DNA from: Aldrovandia affinis
Taxonomy: Eukaryota; Chordata; Actinopteri; Notacanthiformes; Halosauridae
DNA length: 64,000 bases
NCBI GenBank assembly: GCA_029706075.1
Contig: JAINUG010000020.1
Span: 7,297,046 to 7,361,045, forward strand
Reading direction: 5' to 3'
Shown here: positions 11,334-21,621 of the stretch, one piece after another
Layout of the letters: each line of letters begins with the position of its first letter
How positions within the stretch are numbered: position 1 is the first letter of the stretch
The notes under the pieces: model-generated
Database searches by the model: none
Told to the model about the DNA's origin: nothing
The model's input: the letters and a program-made list of their open reading frames with translations, nothing else
Position numbers and translations under genes: made by a program

Positions 11334-11652
11334 TCCAGTTCCTCAAGCAATCCAAAGTCGGTACACAAAACAGGGCCCTCAAAACAATCCAAGTCAAAGT
11401 CACAGTCAGCAATCCCAAAACAATTCTCCAATACACCAACCTACTCCCTCCCAGTGTGACACAAAACAGTCCTTTAAATAGGCCTCTAAATGGTCTTCAG
11501 CTGCCAGTAGTCCCAATTTCTTTATGGCCTTCAGCTGGTCGTCAGGTGGAACTGCAGGCTGCTGGGAACTTTTCTTTTTCTCCAGCAGCTCCCACAAGTT
11601 AGATTAAGGGGGCAGACAGCCATTTCCATGTCCTGCCCCTTGGGATGCCACA
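11325..11652 (-). repeat. 5' LTR of copy B, truncated at its inner side
   Basis: Matches the first part of the 3' LTR (TGTGG end, TTTAAA box at plus strand 11473-11478), but the last 240 bp or so, including the AATAAA region, is missing. The break lies next to a shared word, atctaatccaaagtcg-like at 11310-11330 and aatctaatccagttcc in the 3' LTR. This suggests a deletion between short matches. Confidence 0.65.
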
Positions 11653-12052
11653 TTATGTATAATTGAATCTGCTTTTGTATTCATGAGTTTATGAATATGC
11701 TGGCATCATATATTGTTTGTATATTTCCCATGCAGGTGCTCTCTAGGTGGTGTACAGTAAGACAGGAGGTGACACAGGTGCTTCTGTGAGTTGGAGTCCA
11801 GGGCTACTTTAAAACTCAATTACCTGTACTTCTGCACACTCTTTGCTCTCTTTGTCTTTAGCACAAGGTTACTGCTGAATCATAAGTTTGCCTCTATCTG
11901 TCTGTCTCTGTCTCCTCTGCTCGGCTCTGATTCCGGACAAGGCAAAGAGGGTGACAGAGTGACCCAGAGCAAAGCGAACGCACCAGCAATCCGCCCTCAT
12001 CCAGAGAAATCACCCGTATACCATTCGGATGTTTACTTTTTAACAACACTGC
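11653..12052. other. No gene seen; spacer
   Basis: Unique-looking 400 bp between the LTR element and the satellite. No supported frame. Confidence 0.4.
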
Positions 12053-13410
12053 AGTAAGGTTGTGTACGGTTGTGTAAGGCTGTGTAAGGTTGTGTAAGGT
12101 TGTGTTTGGTTGTGTACGGTTGTGCAAGGTTGTGTTAGGTTGTGTAAGGTTGTATAAGGTTGTGTAAGTTTGTGTAAGGTTGTATAAGGTTGTGTAAGGT
12201 TGTGTAAAGTTGTGTAAGGCCATGTAAGACCGTGTAAGGTTGTGTAAGGTTGTGTAAAGTTGCGTAAAGTTGTATAAGGTTGTGTAAGGCCGTGTAAGGT
12301 TGTGTAAGGCCATTTAAGGCCGTGTAAGGTTGTGTAAGGTTGTGTTAGATTGTGTAAGGTTGTGTAAGGTTGTGTAAGGTTGTGTAAGGCTGTGTAAGGT
12401 TGTGTAACATTGTGTTCGATTGTGTAAGGTTGTGTAAGGCTGTGTAAGGCTGTGTAAGGTTGTGTAAGGCTGTGTAAGGTTGTGTAAGGTTGTGTAAAGT
12501 TGTGTAAGGTTGTGTAAGGCTGTGTAAGGCTGTCTAAAGTTGTGTAAGGCCGTATAAGCTTGTGTAAGGTTTTGTAGGCTTGTGTAAGGTTGTGAAAGGC
12601 CGTATAAGCTTGTGTAAGGTTGTGTAAGGCCGTGTAAGGTTGTGTAAGGCTGTGTAACGTTGTATAAGGTTGTGTAAAGTTTTGTAAGGCCGTGTAAGGT
12701 TGTGTAAGGCTGTGTAAGGCTGTGTAAGGTTGTGTAAGGTTGTGTAAGGCTGTGTAATGTTGTATAAGGTTGTGTAAAGTTTTGTAAGGCCGTGTAAGGT
12801 TGTGTAAGGCTGTGTAAGGCTGTGTAAAGTTGTGTAACGTTGTGTTAGATTGTGTAAGGTTGTGTAAGGCTGTGTAAGGTTGTGTAAGGTTGTGTTCAAT
12901 TGTGTAAGGTTGTGTAAGGCTGTGTAAGGTTGTGTAAGGTTGTGTAAGGCTGTGTAAAGTTGTGTAAGGTTGTGTAAGGTTGTGTTTAGTTGTGTAAAGT
13001 TGTGTAAGGTTGTGTAAGGCTGTGTAAAGCAGCCTTAAGGTTGCCCTAAGGTTGTGTAAAGTTGTGTAAGGCCGTGTAAGGTTGTGTAAGCTTGTGTATG
13101 GTTGTGTAAGGCCGTATAAGCTTGTGTAAGGTTGTGTAAGGCCGTGTAATGTTGTATAAGGTTTTGGTGAATAAAATGTCACGGCAGCATTTTTACAATG
13201 GTTTTTCTTTAACCTTTTACCTGTGTAAGACCGTGTAAGGTTGTGTAAGGTTGTGTAAGACCGTGTAAGGTTGTGTAAGGTTGTGTAAGACTGTGTAAGG
13301 TTGTGTAAGGTTGTGTAAGACCGTGTAAGGTTGTGTAAGGCCGTGTAAGGCCATGTAAGGCCATGTAAGACCGTGTAAGGTTGTGTAAGGTTGCGTAAGG
13401 CTGTGTAAGG
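12053..13410. repeat. Satellite array of a 10-bp unit (TTGTGTAAGG)
   Basis: About 110 head-to-tail units up to 13161, then about 19 more from 13223 to 13410. The common variants are gctgtgtaagg, gccgtgtaagg and ttgtgtaaagt. Because the unit is 10 bp and has no stop on the minus strand, every minus frame reads as a 10-residue repeat of YTTLHNLTQP type, giving a 463-codon open frame at 12040-13431. That frame is a by-product of the unit and not evidence of a gene. Confidence 0.95.
13162..13222. repeat. 61-bp non-satellite block, copy 1
   Basis: The block begins ttttggtgaataaaatgtca and ends aaccttttacct. It interrupts the decanucleotide array and recurs identically at 13411-13471. Confidence 0.9.
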
Positions 13411-13471
13411 TTTTGGTGAATAAAATGTCACGGCAGCATTTTTACAATGGTTTTTCTTTAACCTTTTACCT
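13411..13471. repeat. 61-bp non-satellite block, copy 2
   Basis: Identical to 13162-13222. Here it forms the right boundary of the satellite, so the last 190 bp of satellite plus this block probably arose by duplication of the array edge. Confidence 0.9.
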
Positions 13472-13641
13472 TCCTATACAGGCCTCCTCCTATCACCACA
13501 TCCGGGCCCGGGGCAAGCTTTGTTTCTGGGGAGTAGCATGCCATTCCGTTCACTGACCAGATATTCCTGAACTGGGCCAGAGGGGTTTGCCCCAACAGAC
13601 CGCTTTGAAATAACAAGAAAATTAGACGGTAGTGTGACTAT

Positions 13642-13844
13642 TAGTCACTATTGGTGGTGTGACTATTTTAAGCAAGACTGATATTTTATGATTTGGGACC
13701 AACATCCTATGGTCGCTACAGACTATCTTTGCTGATATTCTCTGGTAGCTTCATAGAATATGATTTGGGACCAACATAGGATGTTGGTCCCAAATCATAA
13801 AATATCAGTCTTGCTTAAAATAGTCACACCACCAATAGTGACTA
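13642..13844. repeat. Perfect 70-bp inverted repeat with 63-bp spacer
   Basis: The left arm 13642-13711 (tagtcactattggtggtgtg...) is the exact reverse complement of the right arm 13775-13844. The spacer end and right arm also make a smaller palindrome at about 13760-13798 (gatttgggaccaacat, then its complement). It may be a foldback element or a recently made palindrome. No coding capacity. Confidence 0.95.
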
Positions 13845-14067
13845 ATACAGTGAGTATGCTGGTGTGAGGACGCACTCGTAACGCTGCCGTCCTGCTCCCA
13901 CCAAACTATGCAGTCCTGTTCTATTTTACAAATCTACTAGACTGTTAAACCTCGACCTACCTCTGGCTAAACATTTATTCCATCCTAACCTCCTGACAAT
14001 TTATAATTGTTGGTTTCCTGGGCTCCAATGTCGAAGAAGGAGAGAGGAACAAGGCTCGCCCCTCACA

Positions 14068-14823
14068 ATGGAGGCAATTTCCGACCTGCTGGACAAGAAA
14101 CTCGCAACTCACAGCCAAACAATAACAACTGAACTGCACCGGTCCTTCGCAGTCATTGAAACAAAACTAGACACTTTACAATCTACAGTCTCCACCAACT
14201 CGCTCAAAATCACCGAGCTGGAGTCTACCCTAAACAACCACGACCAACGCCTGGAAGCCCTGGAGACAACCTGCTCAGCCCTAGCCTCAAAGAACACCCA
14301 GCTAGCCGCCCAGGTCCTCGACCTCCAGTCGCGCAGCAGAAGAAACACGATCCGTGTCCTGGGGTTACCTGAGGGGGTCGAGGGAGCCCAACCGGTTGCC
14401 TTCTTCGGTCGGATGCTGGAGGAGATGTTCCGAGACGTGCTGGGCGGTGTCCCTGAGATCGAGCGAGCACATCGCTCACTAGGTCCCAAACCTGCCCCTC
14501 ATCAACGCCCGAGGCCCGTGCTGATTCGCCTGCTCCGCTTCCAGGAGAAGGACCGTATCATCCGCGAGGCCAGAGCGAAGAGGGAAAACTGAGGTATGGG
14601 AGCCACCCGGTTCTCATCTTTGAGGACTATCCCCCGAGATCGTTGAGCAGAGGAAGAAGTACAGCGAGGTCATGGCAACCTTGTACAAGCTTGGATGTAA
14701 GCCAGCCCTCCACTTCCCTGCTCGGTTAACCGTCAGGCTAAACGGCGTTGAAGGTAGGAAAAGTCTCTCCTCTGTCCAGGACGAATATTTTTATATCATC
14801 CCTCCCAAAAGCCTCTCCGCCTG
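14068..14823 (+). pseudogene. LINE ORF1 protein, L1/Tx1 type
   Basis: An RNA-binding chaperone of the retrotransposon particle. From the ATG at 14068 there is a heptad-rich coiled coil (about residues 1-95), then the RRM-like core beginning LQSRSRRNTIRVLGLPEG (about 91-108). The ERAHRSLGPKP and FQEKDRIIREAR blocks that follow are typical of L1 ORF1p. The frame stops at 14590-14592. The C-terminal domain continues in shifted frames (a FEDYPP block, then a long frame ending TGA at 14821-14823), so at least two 1-nt frameshifts are present. Intact length would be near 250 residues, slightly short for the family. Confidence 0.85.
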
Positions 14824-15672
14824 ATAACTGAACTCGTCTGGTTGAACCCCTGCATGGCTCTGTATTTTTCTTTCCTTTGAGAGCCTTCATGTTTTGATTG
14901 ACTTAATTGCGATCTGCTCGCCTGCCTGAGTCTACAATACGGCTGGGTGAGGTATCTTGTTTACTGTCTGCGACTCCCGCATAGCTTTATCGTATATCTT
15001 TTTGCTCTACATTTCATTTTATTTATGTATTTATTTTTTCTCTAACTGTACCCAGGGATGTAGCCCCGGCACGGCTCTATATTTACTTATGTTTTTCTTT
15101 TTTTCTTTTCCTCTCGAGAGCCGCCATGTTTTGATTGACTTGCGACCTGCTCGCCTCGCCTGTCAAAGTGAGGTCCTCTGCTTCTCTTTTCTTTTGGTAA
15201 TGACCACCGTCTATCTGGACCCATATGCACTTGGGCTTTTGAGGCTGTATGACTTTATTGTGAGCTGATCGTCGCTATATTTGAGAACTATTGTTTTTTA
15301 TTTATTTTTCTTGATTATCCTCTCTGTGATCCACTAATCTGCCTGGGCCTGCGATATGGTTTTGCTATCAATTCGTCTTCTGGACCCATATCCACCTATA
15401 TGTACTCTGATTTTTTATTTTTTTTGTTTTCTTTGTTTTTTGGTACTGTGTGTCTATTTTTGAAGGTTCTCCTCTCGTGGACAGGGAGGTTAAGGATTTG
15501 TGCCCACCCCTATACACTGGCCCTCTAGGCTGCATGGGAATGTGGGAGCACAGATGGCAGCGTTGCAGACTGCCTGCTTAGTTGATGGTACCAACTAGTT
15601 TCTGTGTGTGCGTGAGCATGGATGTACATGTCTGTTGTTGTTATGATTGTTCGTTTGTATGGCTGTGCGTGA
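14824..15672 (+). other. Inter-ORF region with internal direct repeats
   Basis: T-rich, without a coding frame. A segment of about 80-100 bp occurs twice (about 14852-14932 and 15067-15164), sharing gagagcc..catgttttgattgactt and gcgacctgctcgcct-like words. The word tctggacccatat occurs at about 15208 and 15379. This suggests partial tandem duplication with a period near 170-210 bp. Confidence 0.6.
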
Positions 15673-18600
15673 ATGTGTATGCTTGCTGTTATTGTGTATG
15701 TATGTCAGTATGGCCGTGTATATTCCCTGAACAACTACCTAAATACTTCAATTCTGTACATAATGGGATTTGACAGCTTTGATAATGAAGGAGAAGGGCA
15801 GAAATGCTCGGACTTTGGAGGAAATGTTACGTGTAATACATATGAACTGGAACAACTAAAACCTCTATATGACAAATGTGGTTTTTCTATATTTCATTTA
15901 AATATTAGAAGCCTTAACAAACACTTTGATGATCTTTCTACCATGCTTGGTGCCACAGGTTGCTGCTTCGATATTGTAGGATGCAGTGAGTCCTGGCTTA
16001 CTGATGACTCATACGTAGATCTACTAAACCTTGAGGGATATTCACTACACACCAAGAATAGACCACACAGAAGAGGTGGAGGCGTCTGTCTGTATGTCAA
16101 AAGCAATCTTCATGTCAATCTTTGTGACATCAGTATTGATGACAACCAATCTGAATCTCTATTTATTGAAACCAACTTAGAAGGCAAGAAAGTAATTATT
16201 GGAGTGATATATCGGCCGCCAGATTCGAACATCAACATCTTTCTGGGTAAACTAGAAGACCTACTTCACCGTCTCAACCAACTAAACAGGGACTGTATTT
16301 TACTGGGTGACTTTAACATAGATATTTCAAAGGATGACGGACCCAAGGAGGACTTTCTTAACACACTGTACTCCTCCTCCTTCTTCCCCATAATCAACAC
16401 ATACACTAGAGTTTCTCCCACCTCCAGCTCGACTATAGATAATTTCATCACCAACATTCGTAATACCAGACTAGTAGCAGGAGTGGTTCAGTCCGACATC
16501 ACAGACCATTTTCCTATTGCACTCTTTTTTAGCACAAAAAATATGGACGAACCCCTGCATCCCAAAATAAATAAAACAAAAGTTATCAATGACAGAACAT
16601 TAGAACTCCTAAATACTAACCTGCTCACAAAAAATGGGAATCTGTCTACGCAGGCACGACCCGATGCTGCATATGACTCCCTAATAAATACCATCAATGG
16701 CTCCATATCCGATACCATCCCTGTGAAACCAATCAGACATCGCACCATTACCCACAATCCCTGGATAACAAAAGGTATAGTAAAGTCCATCAAACACAAA
16801 AATAAACTTTATAAATCCTACCTAAATAATCCTAGTACTGATAACAAAAATAAATATTCCATCTACAGAAACAAACTCACTCACATAATAAGAAAGAGTA
16901 AGAGCAGTCACTACGCAAACCAACTAAACTCAGCTCAAGGGGATTGTAAGAGGATGTGGACTGTTTTAAATGGAGTTTTAAATAAGGGCCACAAACCCAC
17001 CATTCTCCCTGATCCAGCCTCACTCACAGGAGATCTCTCTCACAACTTTAATAATTACTTTGCTTCCATTGGCAAAAACCTCTCTGACAACATTCAAAGA
17101 CCCCAGGGCACTTCTTTTCATCACTTTCTATCAGGTAACTATCCAAACTCCTTTTTATGAGACCAACTGACAAAAACGAACTCCTCACAATCATCATGGC
17201 CTTGAAAAGCTCCAACACAGCTGGTATAGATGGAATAAGCAGTAAAATCCTCAAAGTAATTGCAAACACAATCATAAAACCACTCACTCACTGCATTAAT
17301 CTTTCATTATCAACAGGATTGTGCCACACATGGCAAAAATCGCTAAAGTTATACCAATATTTAAATCTGGAGATAAAAACGACATGAACAATTATCGCCC
17401 CATATCTCTATTACCTACACTCTCTAAAGTACTGGAGAAAGTTGTATACAATAGACTGTATGGCTACCTCGACAAACTTAACATTCTAGTCCCATCGCAA
17501 TTTGGCTTTAGAAAAAAGAGCACAACCTGTATGGCAATCCTCGACCTGTTAGAAAGAATAAATGATTGTAGGGATGAAGGTCATTATGGTATAGGTATTT
17601 TCCTGGATCTGTCTAAGGCTTTTGACACCATTGTTTTCGACATCCTACTGGTCAAATTACATCATTACGGGATCAGAGGACTTGCCCTGGACTGGTTCAG
17701 GAGCTACCTGTATGACAGAAACCAGTACGTGAATATTAATGACTGTAACTCATCCCATAAACCCATACTCTTTGGCGTCCCCCAGGGTTCGATTTTGGGG
17801 CCACTCTTATTTATCCTGTATATTAATGATTTTGGTAATTCTACTAGTATATTCCATAAAGTAATTTTTGCTGACGATACTAACCTATTCATTTCCCACA
17901 GGAGTCTTGACTCACTACAGCATACTGTTAACCTAGAGCTAATTAAAGTTGACACCTGGTTTAAATGTAACAAGCTCTCACTAAATATTAATAAAACAAA
18001 TTTCATTATATTTCGATCATGCAGGAAGAAAATCAATACTGCATGCATACCGATTAACATCAATGGCCAGGAAATAAAGAGGGTACACTCCGCTAAATTC
18101 CTGGGGATCGTCATTGACGAATTTGTCAACTTCAAACCCCACATCGATCAATTGACCAAAAAACTCTCAAAATATGTTGGTTTATTTTACAAGCTCCGAC
18201 ATTTTCTCCCCCTATCTGCCTTACTCACCATGTACAAAACCCTCTTTGAACCTCACTTGCACTACTGCAATGTCATATGGGGCAATACATACCCCAGCCA
18301 CCTCCTAAAACTACAGGCTTTACAAAATAAAGTCATACGGGCTCTATCATGGTCCGAAGCACATGCCCCTACCCGTTCATTATTCCATCATTACGGTCTT
18401 CTCAGACTTCAAGAATTTAATGTTTTTCATAATGCTTGTTTAATGTTTTCAGTTGTTAACCATCTCAATGCTAGACTTTGCTACCTGGTCCCTATCTGTC
18501 GCCCCCAGCACCAACATCTCACTAGGAACAAACTCGATATATTAGGAAAACGCCGACGGTTGGCATGTACTAGTATGAGTGTTGCCTGCAGGGGGCCCCA

Positions 18601-18709
18601 GACTTGGAACAAATTAGATGACGGTCTGAAAATGCTGTGTTCCCTTCCCTCCTTCAAAAGAAACTTAAAAGAAAAACTTTTACTAACCTATGTCGAACCC
18701 ACCACCTAA
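15673..18709 (+). pseudogene. LINE ORF2: AP endonuclease and reverse transcriptase
   Basis: It nicks target DNA and primes reverse transcription there. The endonuclease motifs are present in order: FHLNIRSLNKH, GCSESWLTDD, VIYRPPDSN, LLGDFNIDIS and SDITDHFPI. The reverse transcriptase follows with [52 protein letters not shown] and the catalytic FADD in [10 protein letters not shown]. After that come the thumb and a C-terminal block with [10 protein letters not shown]. The frame is broken twice: a stop at 17158-17160 with a switch of frame there, and a second switch near 17330. Both catalytic centres are otherwise intact, so the copy is fairly young. The true start is probably within 15750-15780; the first 30 codons of the open frame look like untranslated sequence. 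Confidence 0.9.
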
Positions 18710-19050
18710 TACACAGGGATATACCAAGATGAATGAATGTTTTGAATGTATGGAATACATGATGTCTGTATGTTGTTGTCTTTGTTACATATTGTGTTTT
18801 CCAGGAAATATATAGCGTACCACACTATGCAGCACACTGTGTACCAATTTCCACTATTGTTAGTTTTTACCTTGGGCCCCCTCCTAAAAGCTTTCAGTAG
18901 CTTGCTATGGGGGACCCATTTCACACATCCCATCATTGAAACCACATCTCTTTTCATCTTGTCTTTATATCTGTCAATGAAATGGTTATGTTGTGAAATA
19001 AAACTTGAACTTGAACTTGAACTTGAACTTGAACTTGAACTTGAACTTGA
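18710..19050 (+). repeat. LINE 3' UTR with hexamer tail (ACTTGA)n
   Basis: About 280 bp of UTR, then gaaataaaacttgaac at about 18993 and seven to eight copies of the 6-bp unit cttgaa to 19049. A short tandem tail after a polyadenylation-like signal is typical of Jockey/CR1/I-type LINEs. Confidence 0.85.
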
Positions 19051-19945
19051 ATATCTTTGATGACATGCTCTGGTCGCTACATAGACTATCTTTGATGAAA
19101 CCTCCTAGAATCAGGTCCTCTTTGGGAGTCTGTCCACCTTTCTCAAGCCATAGAGGTGCAACAACACAGAGCACCTGTCTGCCTGCCTTCCTTCGAGGGG
19201 GGGGTCTTCTCTAATTCAAAAGAGGCCCCATTTTCCTTCCCACACAACTCATTATTTTACGGCTGCCCTGGATAGCACACACAAAGACAATTAAGGTTAA
19301 ATTAAAGTTCAGTTTGTCAGATGCTAATTGAATCTCGTGAAATCTAATTAAATTCAGAGCGGGGTTATTATATTTTTCAGCGGCGTATCCTATAGATCCG
19401 TAATGGAACTGGGGAAAAGCTCATCTCGCCGATAATGGTTGTCATGTGTCAAAATTGGGTTAAGGTGAGAAAAGAAAAATTATGGCAAAAATGTGGGTTA
19501 TCAAGCTTTTTTCCATAACACAGAGTGTGGGATGGCAATGATTTACATCACCATGGTACCAGCACGGTTTAGCAGAAGGACCAGTGGAATTCCAGCAGAA
19601 GGATGGCCATGTTTCACCAAGGCTGGACCAGGACAACTATGGACAACTGCTCACAAACCTTCAATAACCTTTCAGCCGTTACATCCTCGCTTCCGTGTAT
19701 ACACGAGTGGTGTCACAGTACTCCTCGAAATCTTGGTCTAATAACTAGTCCATTGGCGAACTTGGGCACAATGCATATGTATTTAATTGTACACTGTCCC
19801 TGATAAAGTAATAAAGTAAATAAAAATAAATTATCTATACCTCAGAAATTATATTAATGAGCCGTATCCTTGCTGCCATCTGTAAATTGATTGAATGCAG
19901 GGAGCCAAAATGTGGATCTCTCGCTGAGAGCGATCAAAAAAGCTT
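19051..19945. other. No gene seen; spacer
   Basis: Unique-looking sequence with a G-run at 19197-19204. No frame with recognisable homology. Confidence 0.4.
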
Positions 19946-20075
19946 AGGGGTGGGTTTCCTGAACGAAGTTCCATCGTAAGAACCATCGTTAATTTATGAG
20001 GTTTTCCCAAAACCCTTCGTAACTAAAGTAGCACGCTACTTCCGTTGTTCATTTATGTGCTACCTGACCAGAGCC
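19946..20075. repeat. MITE-like terminus (GGGGTGGGTTTCC...)
   Basis: The segment begins ggggtgggtttcctgaacga and is rich in atcgtaag/cgttaa words. Its start resembles the inverted complement of 31290-31311 (ggggtggttttcccgaaaac on the minus strand). Fish genomes hold many short DNA elements with such ends. Whether these two ends once belonged to one element cannot be settled by eye. Confidence 0.4.
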
Positions 20076-20499
20076 GGCCCATGGCATAGGCGATATAGGG
20101 AAATTCTAGGGGCGCTGTCCATCTATAGGGGGCGCACCAAATGAGGGAGAGGGAAAAATATAAAAGGGAAAAAGAGAAGAAAAAACATGCTCTTCTTTAA
20201 ACAAAATGTTCTTAATTAAAATACAATTTCCAAATATTACAAAAAAAGCCCACAACAACATATTTACGTCACTAAACTCTTATTTTTTATAGAATTTTGT
20301 AAAATTGTATTTTGTGTATTTTATCTTAACATTGAATAGCGTTTGCTGCCAGGTTCGTGAGACCACACAAATACATCCATTCGGAAGCCTATGCGCAAAT
20401 ACGTCCATTCTGAGACCTGAGACAAGTCCTAGTGACTTTGAACCTGAACTGAGAGCTGAGGATGGGTTAAGCATTGTGGCAATGTTCACCACAACCATC

Positions 20500-21190
20500 T
20501 AAGTTGTTATTAATGTAGGCTACTATGTGAGCATACAGTATAGTTAGTTTGATAGCATTAATGTTAGATAACGTTAGTATCATTACAGGGCAAAGATGTA
20601 CTAGCTAACATTAACGTTAGCAATCCTATCTAACAGTTAGCTAGCTTTAAGTTCATAACAGCTTCTTGCAAACAGTAATGTTGGCTAGTTAGCAAGCTAA
20701 CGTTACTACAAATATGTGTGTGGCCAGAGACTAGCAAGCTACTAACGTTAGCTAGCTAGCTAAGCAGGCAGGTTATTCTTCGAACTGTGTTAAGGCAGAC
20801 TATTTCTGGTTTAGCGCGCGATTCTTCAATCATATCTCGGCAGGGAAAATATAACGTTATTCTAGCTAGCCACTACGTTGCAGTCACTGAGGTATGAATA
20901 ATAAGCTGACAACGTTGCACAATGGGATTGTTTTTGCTTGGGAAAATCATAGAGGCCATATCAATTCACCAATTTTCTGAATCCTTTTGTTGCCCATAAT
21001 ATAACGTTAACGACGTTATGTTGCATTTTCTACCAAGACCGATTGGACGGCTCTGTCAGGCTACAGACTAACATTTAGGCTAACGTTAATCAATTTGCAT
21101 TAGGTTATGCAGAACGTTAACGTTCATGAATCAGTGTATTTGTAAAAAGAAGAGCAGTTTACAATGAATTTCAATGCCTAATTGATTTAT
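20500..21190 (+). repeat. TAACGTTA/GCTAGC-rich segment (putative intron of the hAT gene)
   Basis: At least eight AACGTT words in under 700 bp (near 20571, 20612, 20700, 20743, 20852, 21003, 21082 and 21114) plus many gctagct runs. Similar words occur in the intron after the hAT exon at 28956-29080, which supports shared origin. No coding frame. Confidence 0.6.
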
Positions 21191-21469
21191 TCCATGAAAC
21201 AGTCAGAAAATAGCTAGCTATCAGTCTAAAAGTACTTATACCATGTTTAGCATTTGTCTCTTTCAAAGCAAAATTCCACATATTCCAGTTGATTATTTGA
21301 GTTACATTGATCATTGACCCCTATGTGTTTATGACTTAAGACTAGAGATATTGATTTCCTTTTACATATTGTATAGGTGTAAGAGAGTAGGGAGAACATG
21401 ATATATACTCAGCTTTTTATGCAAAAAAAGGCCAAACAATGGGCAGGGAAGTGGAAAGTCAGAGTAAGA

Positions 21470-21621
21470 AAAATATGCAGAGACAAAGCAAGAGAGTGAG
21501 ATTGAAGAGCTGGAACAAGAGCAAGAGAGAGAGCAAGAGACTGAGATGGAGCTGGAAAGAGAGCAAGAGGAGGAGGAGGATAGTGAGGAGGAGGGCATTG
21601 CTGATCCAGTTGGATCTCATG
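21470..21621 (+). pseudogene. hAT transposase, acidic exon
   Basis: An open block rich in Glu, Gln and Ser (EELEQEQEREQETEMELE) that ends GIADPVGSH before the splice donor G|GTAGGT at 21622. Such Glu-rich linkers precede the TTF finger in fish ZMYM1-like hAT proteins. Its left boundary is uncertain because a stop lies just upstream near 21500 in this frame. Confidence 0.5.

Larger units (their letters stand above)
8598..11652 (-). mobile_element. LTR retrotransposon with coiled-coil gene, copy B (both LTRs, no pol)
   Basis: Minus-strand element of 3055 bp. The 3' LTR is at 8598-9171 and a shortened 5' LTR at about 11325-11652. The outer ends are TGTGG and CCACA. The flanks are ctat (8594-8597) and ttat (11653-11656), compatible with a 4-bp target duplication with one change; the related solo LTR at 45357 has a perfect 4-bp ATAT. 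A purine-rich tract (minus strand gaggaggagggtg) sits just inside the 3' LTR, as a polypurine tract should. The internal 2.1 kb encodes only the coiled-coil protein and has no recognisable protease, reverse transcriptase or integrase. Confidence 0.8.
13850..19050 (+). mobile_element. LINE with L1-type ORF1 and CR1/Jockey-type ORF2
   Basis: In one orientation lie an L1-like ORF1, an inter-ORF stretch with internal repeats, an ORF2 with endonuclease and reverse transcriptase, a 3' UTR, AATAAA and a hexamer tail (acttga)n. The arrangement is that of one 5.2-kb autonomous LINE. However, ORF1 is of the L1/Tx1 type while ORF2 reads like the CR1/L2/Jockey group, so it could also be a template-switch chimera or two abutting elements. 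The 5' boundary is approximate. Short host-like words (ggtcgctaca...gactatctttg) occur at both 13711 and 19071. Confidence 0.75.

Noticed and set aside
12053-13410. Telomere- or centromere-like repeat
   Set aside because: The unit TTGTGTAAGG is not the vertebrate telomere repeat, and one short array gives no reason to call a centromere.
12040-13431. 463-codon open frame on the minus strand
   Set aside because: It is the translation of a stop-free 10-bp satellite unit; all minus frames give the same decapeptide pattern.
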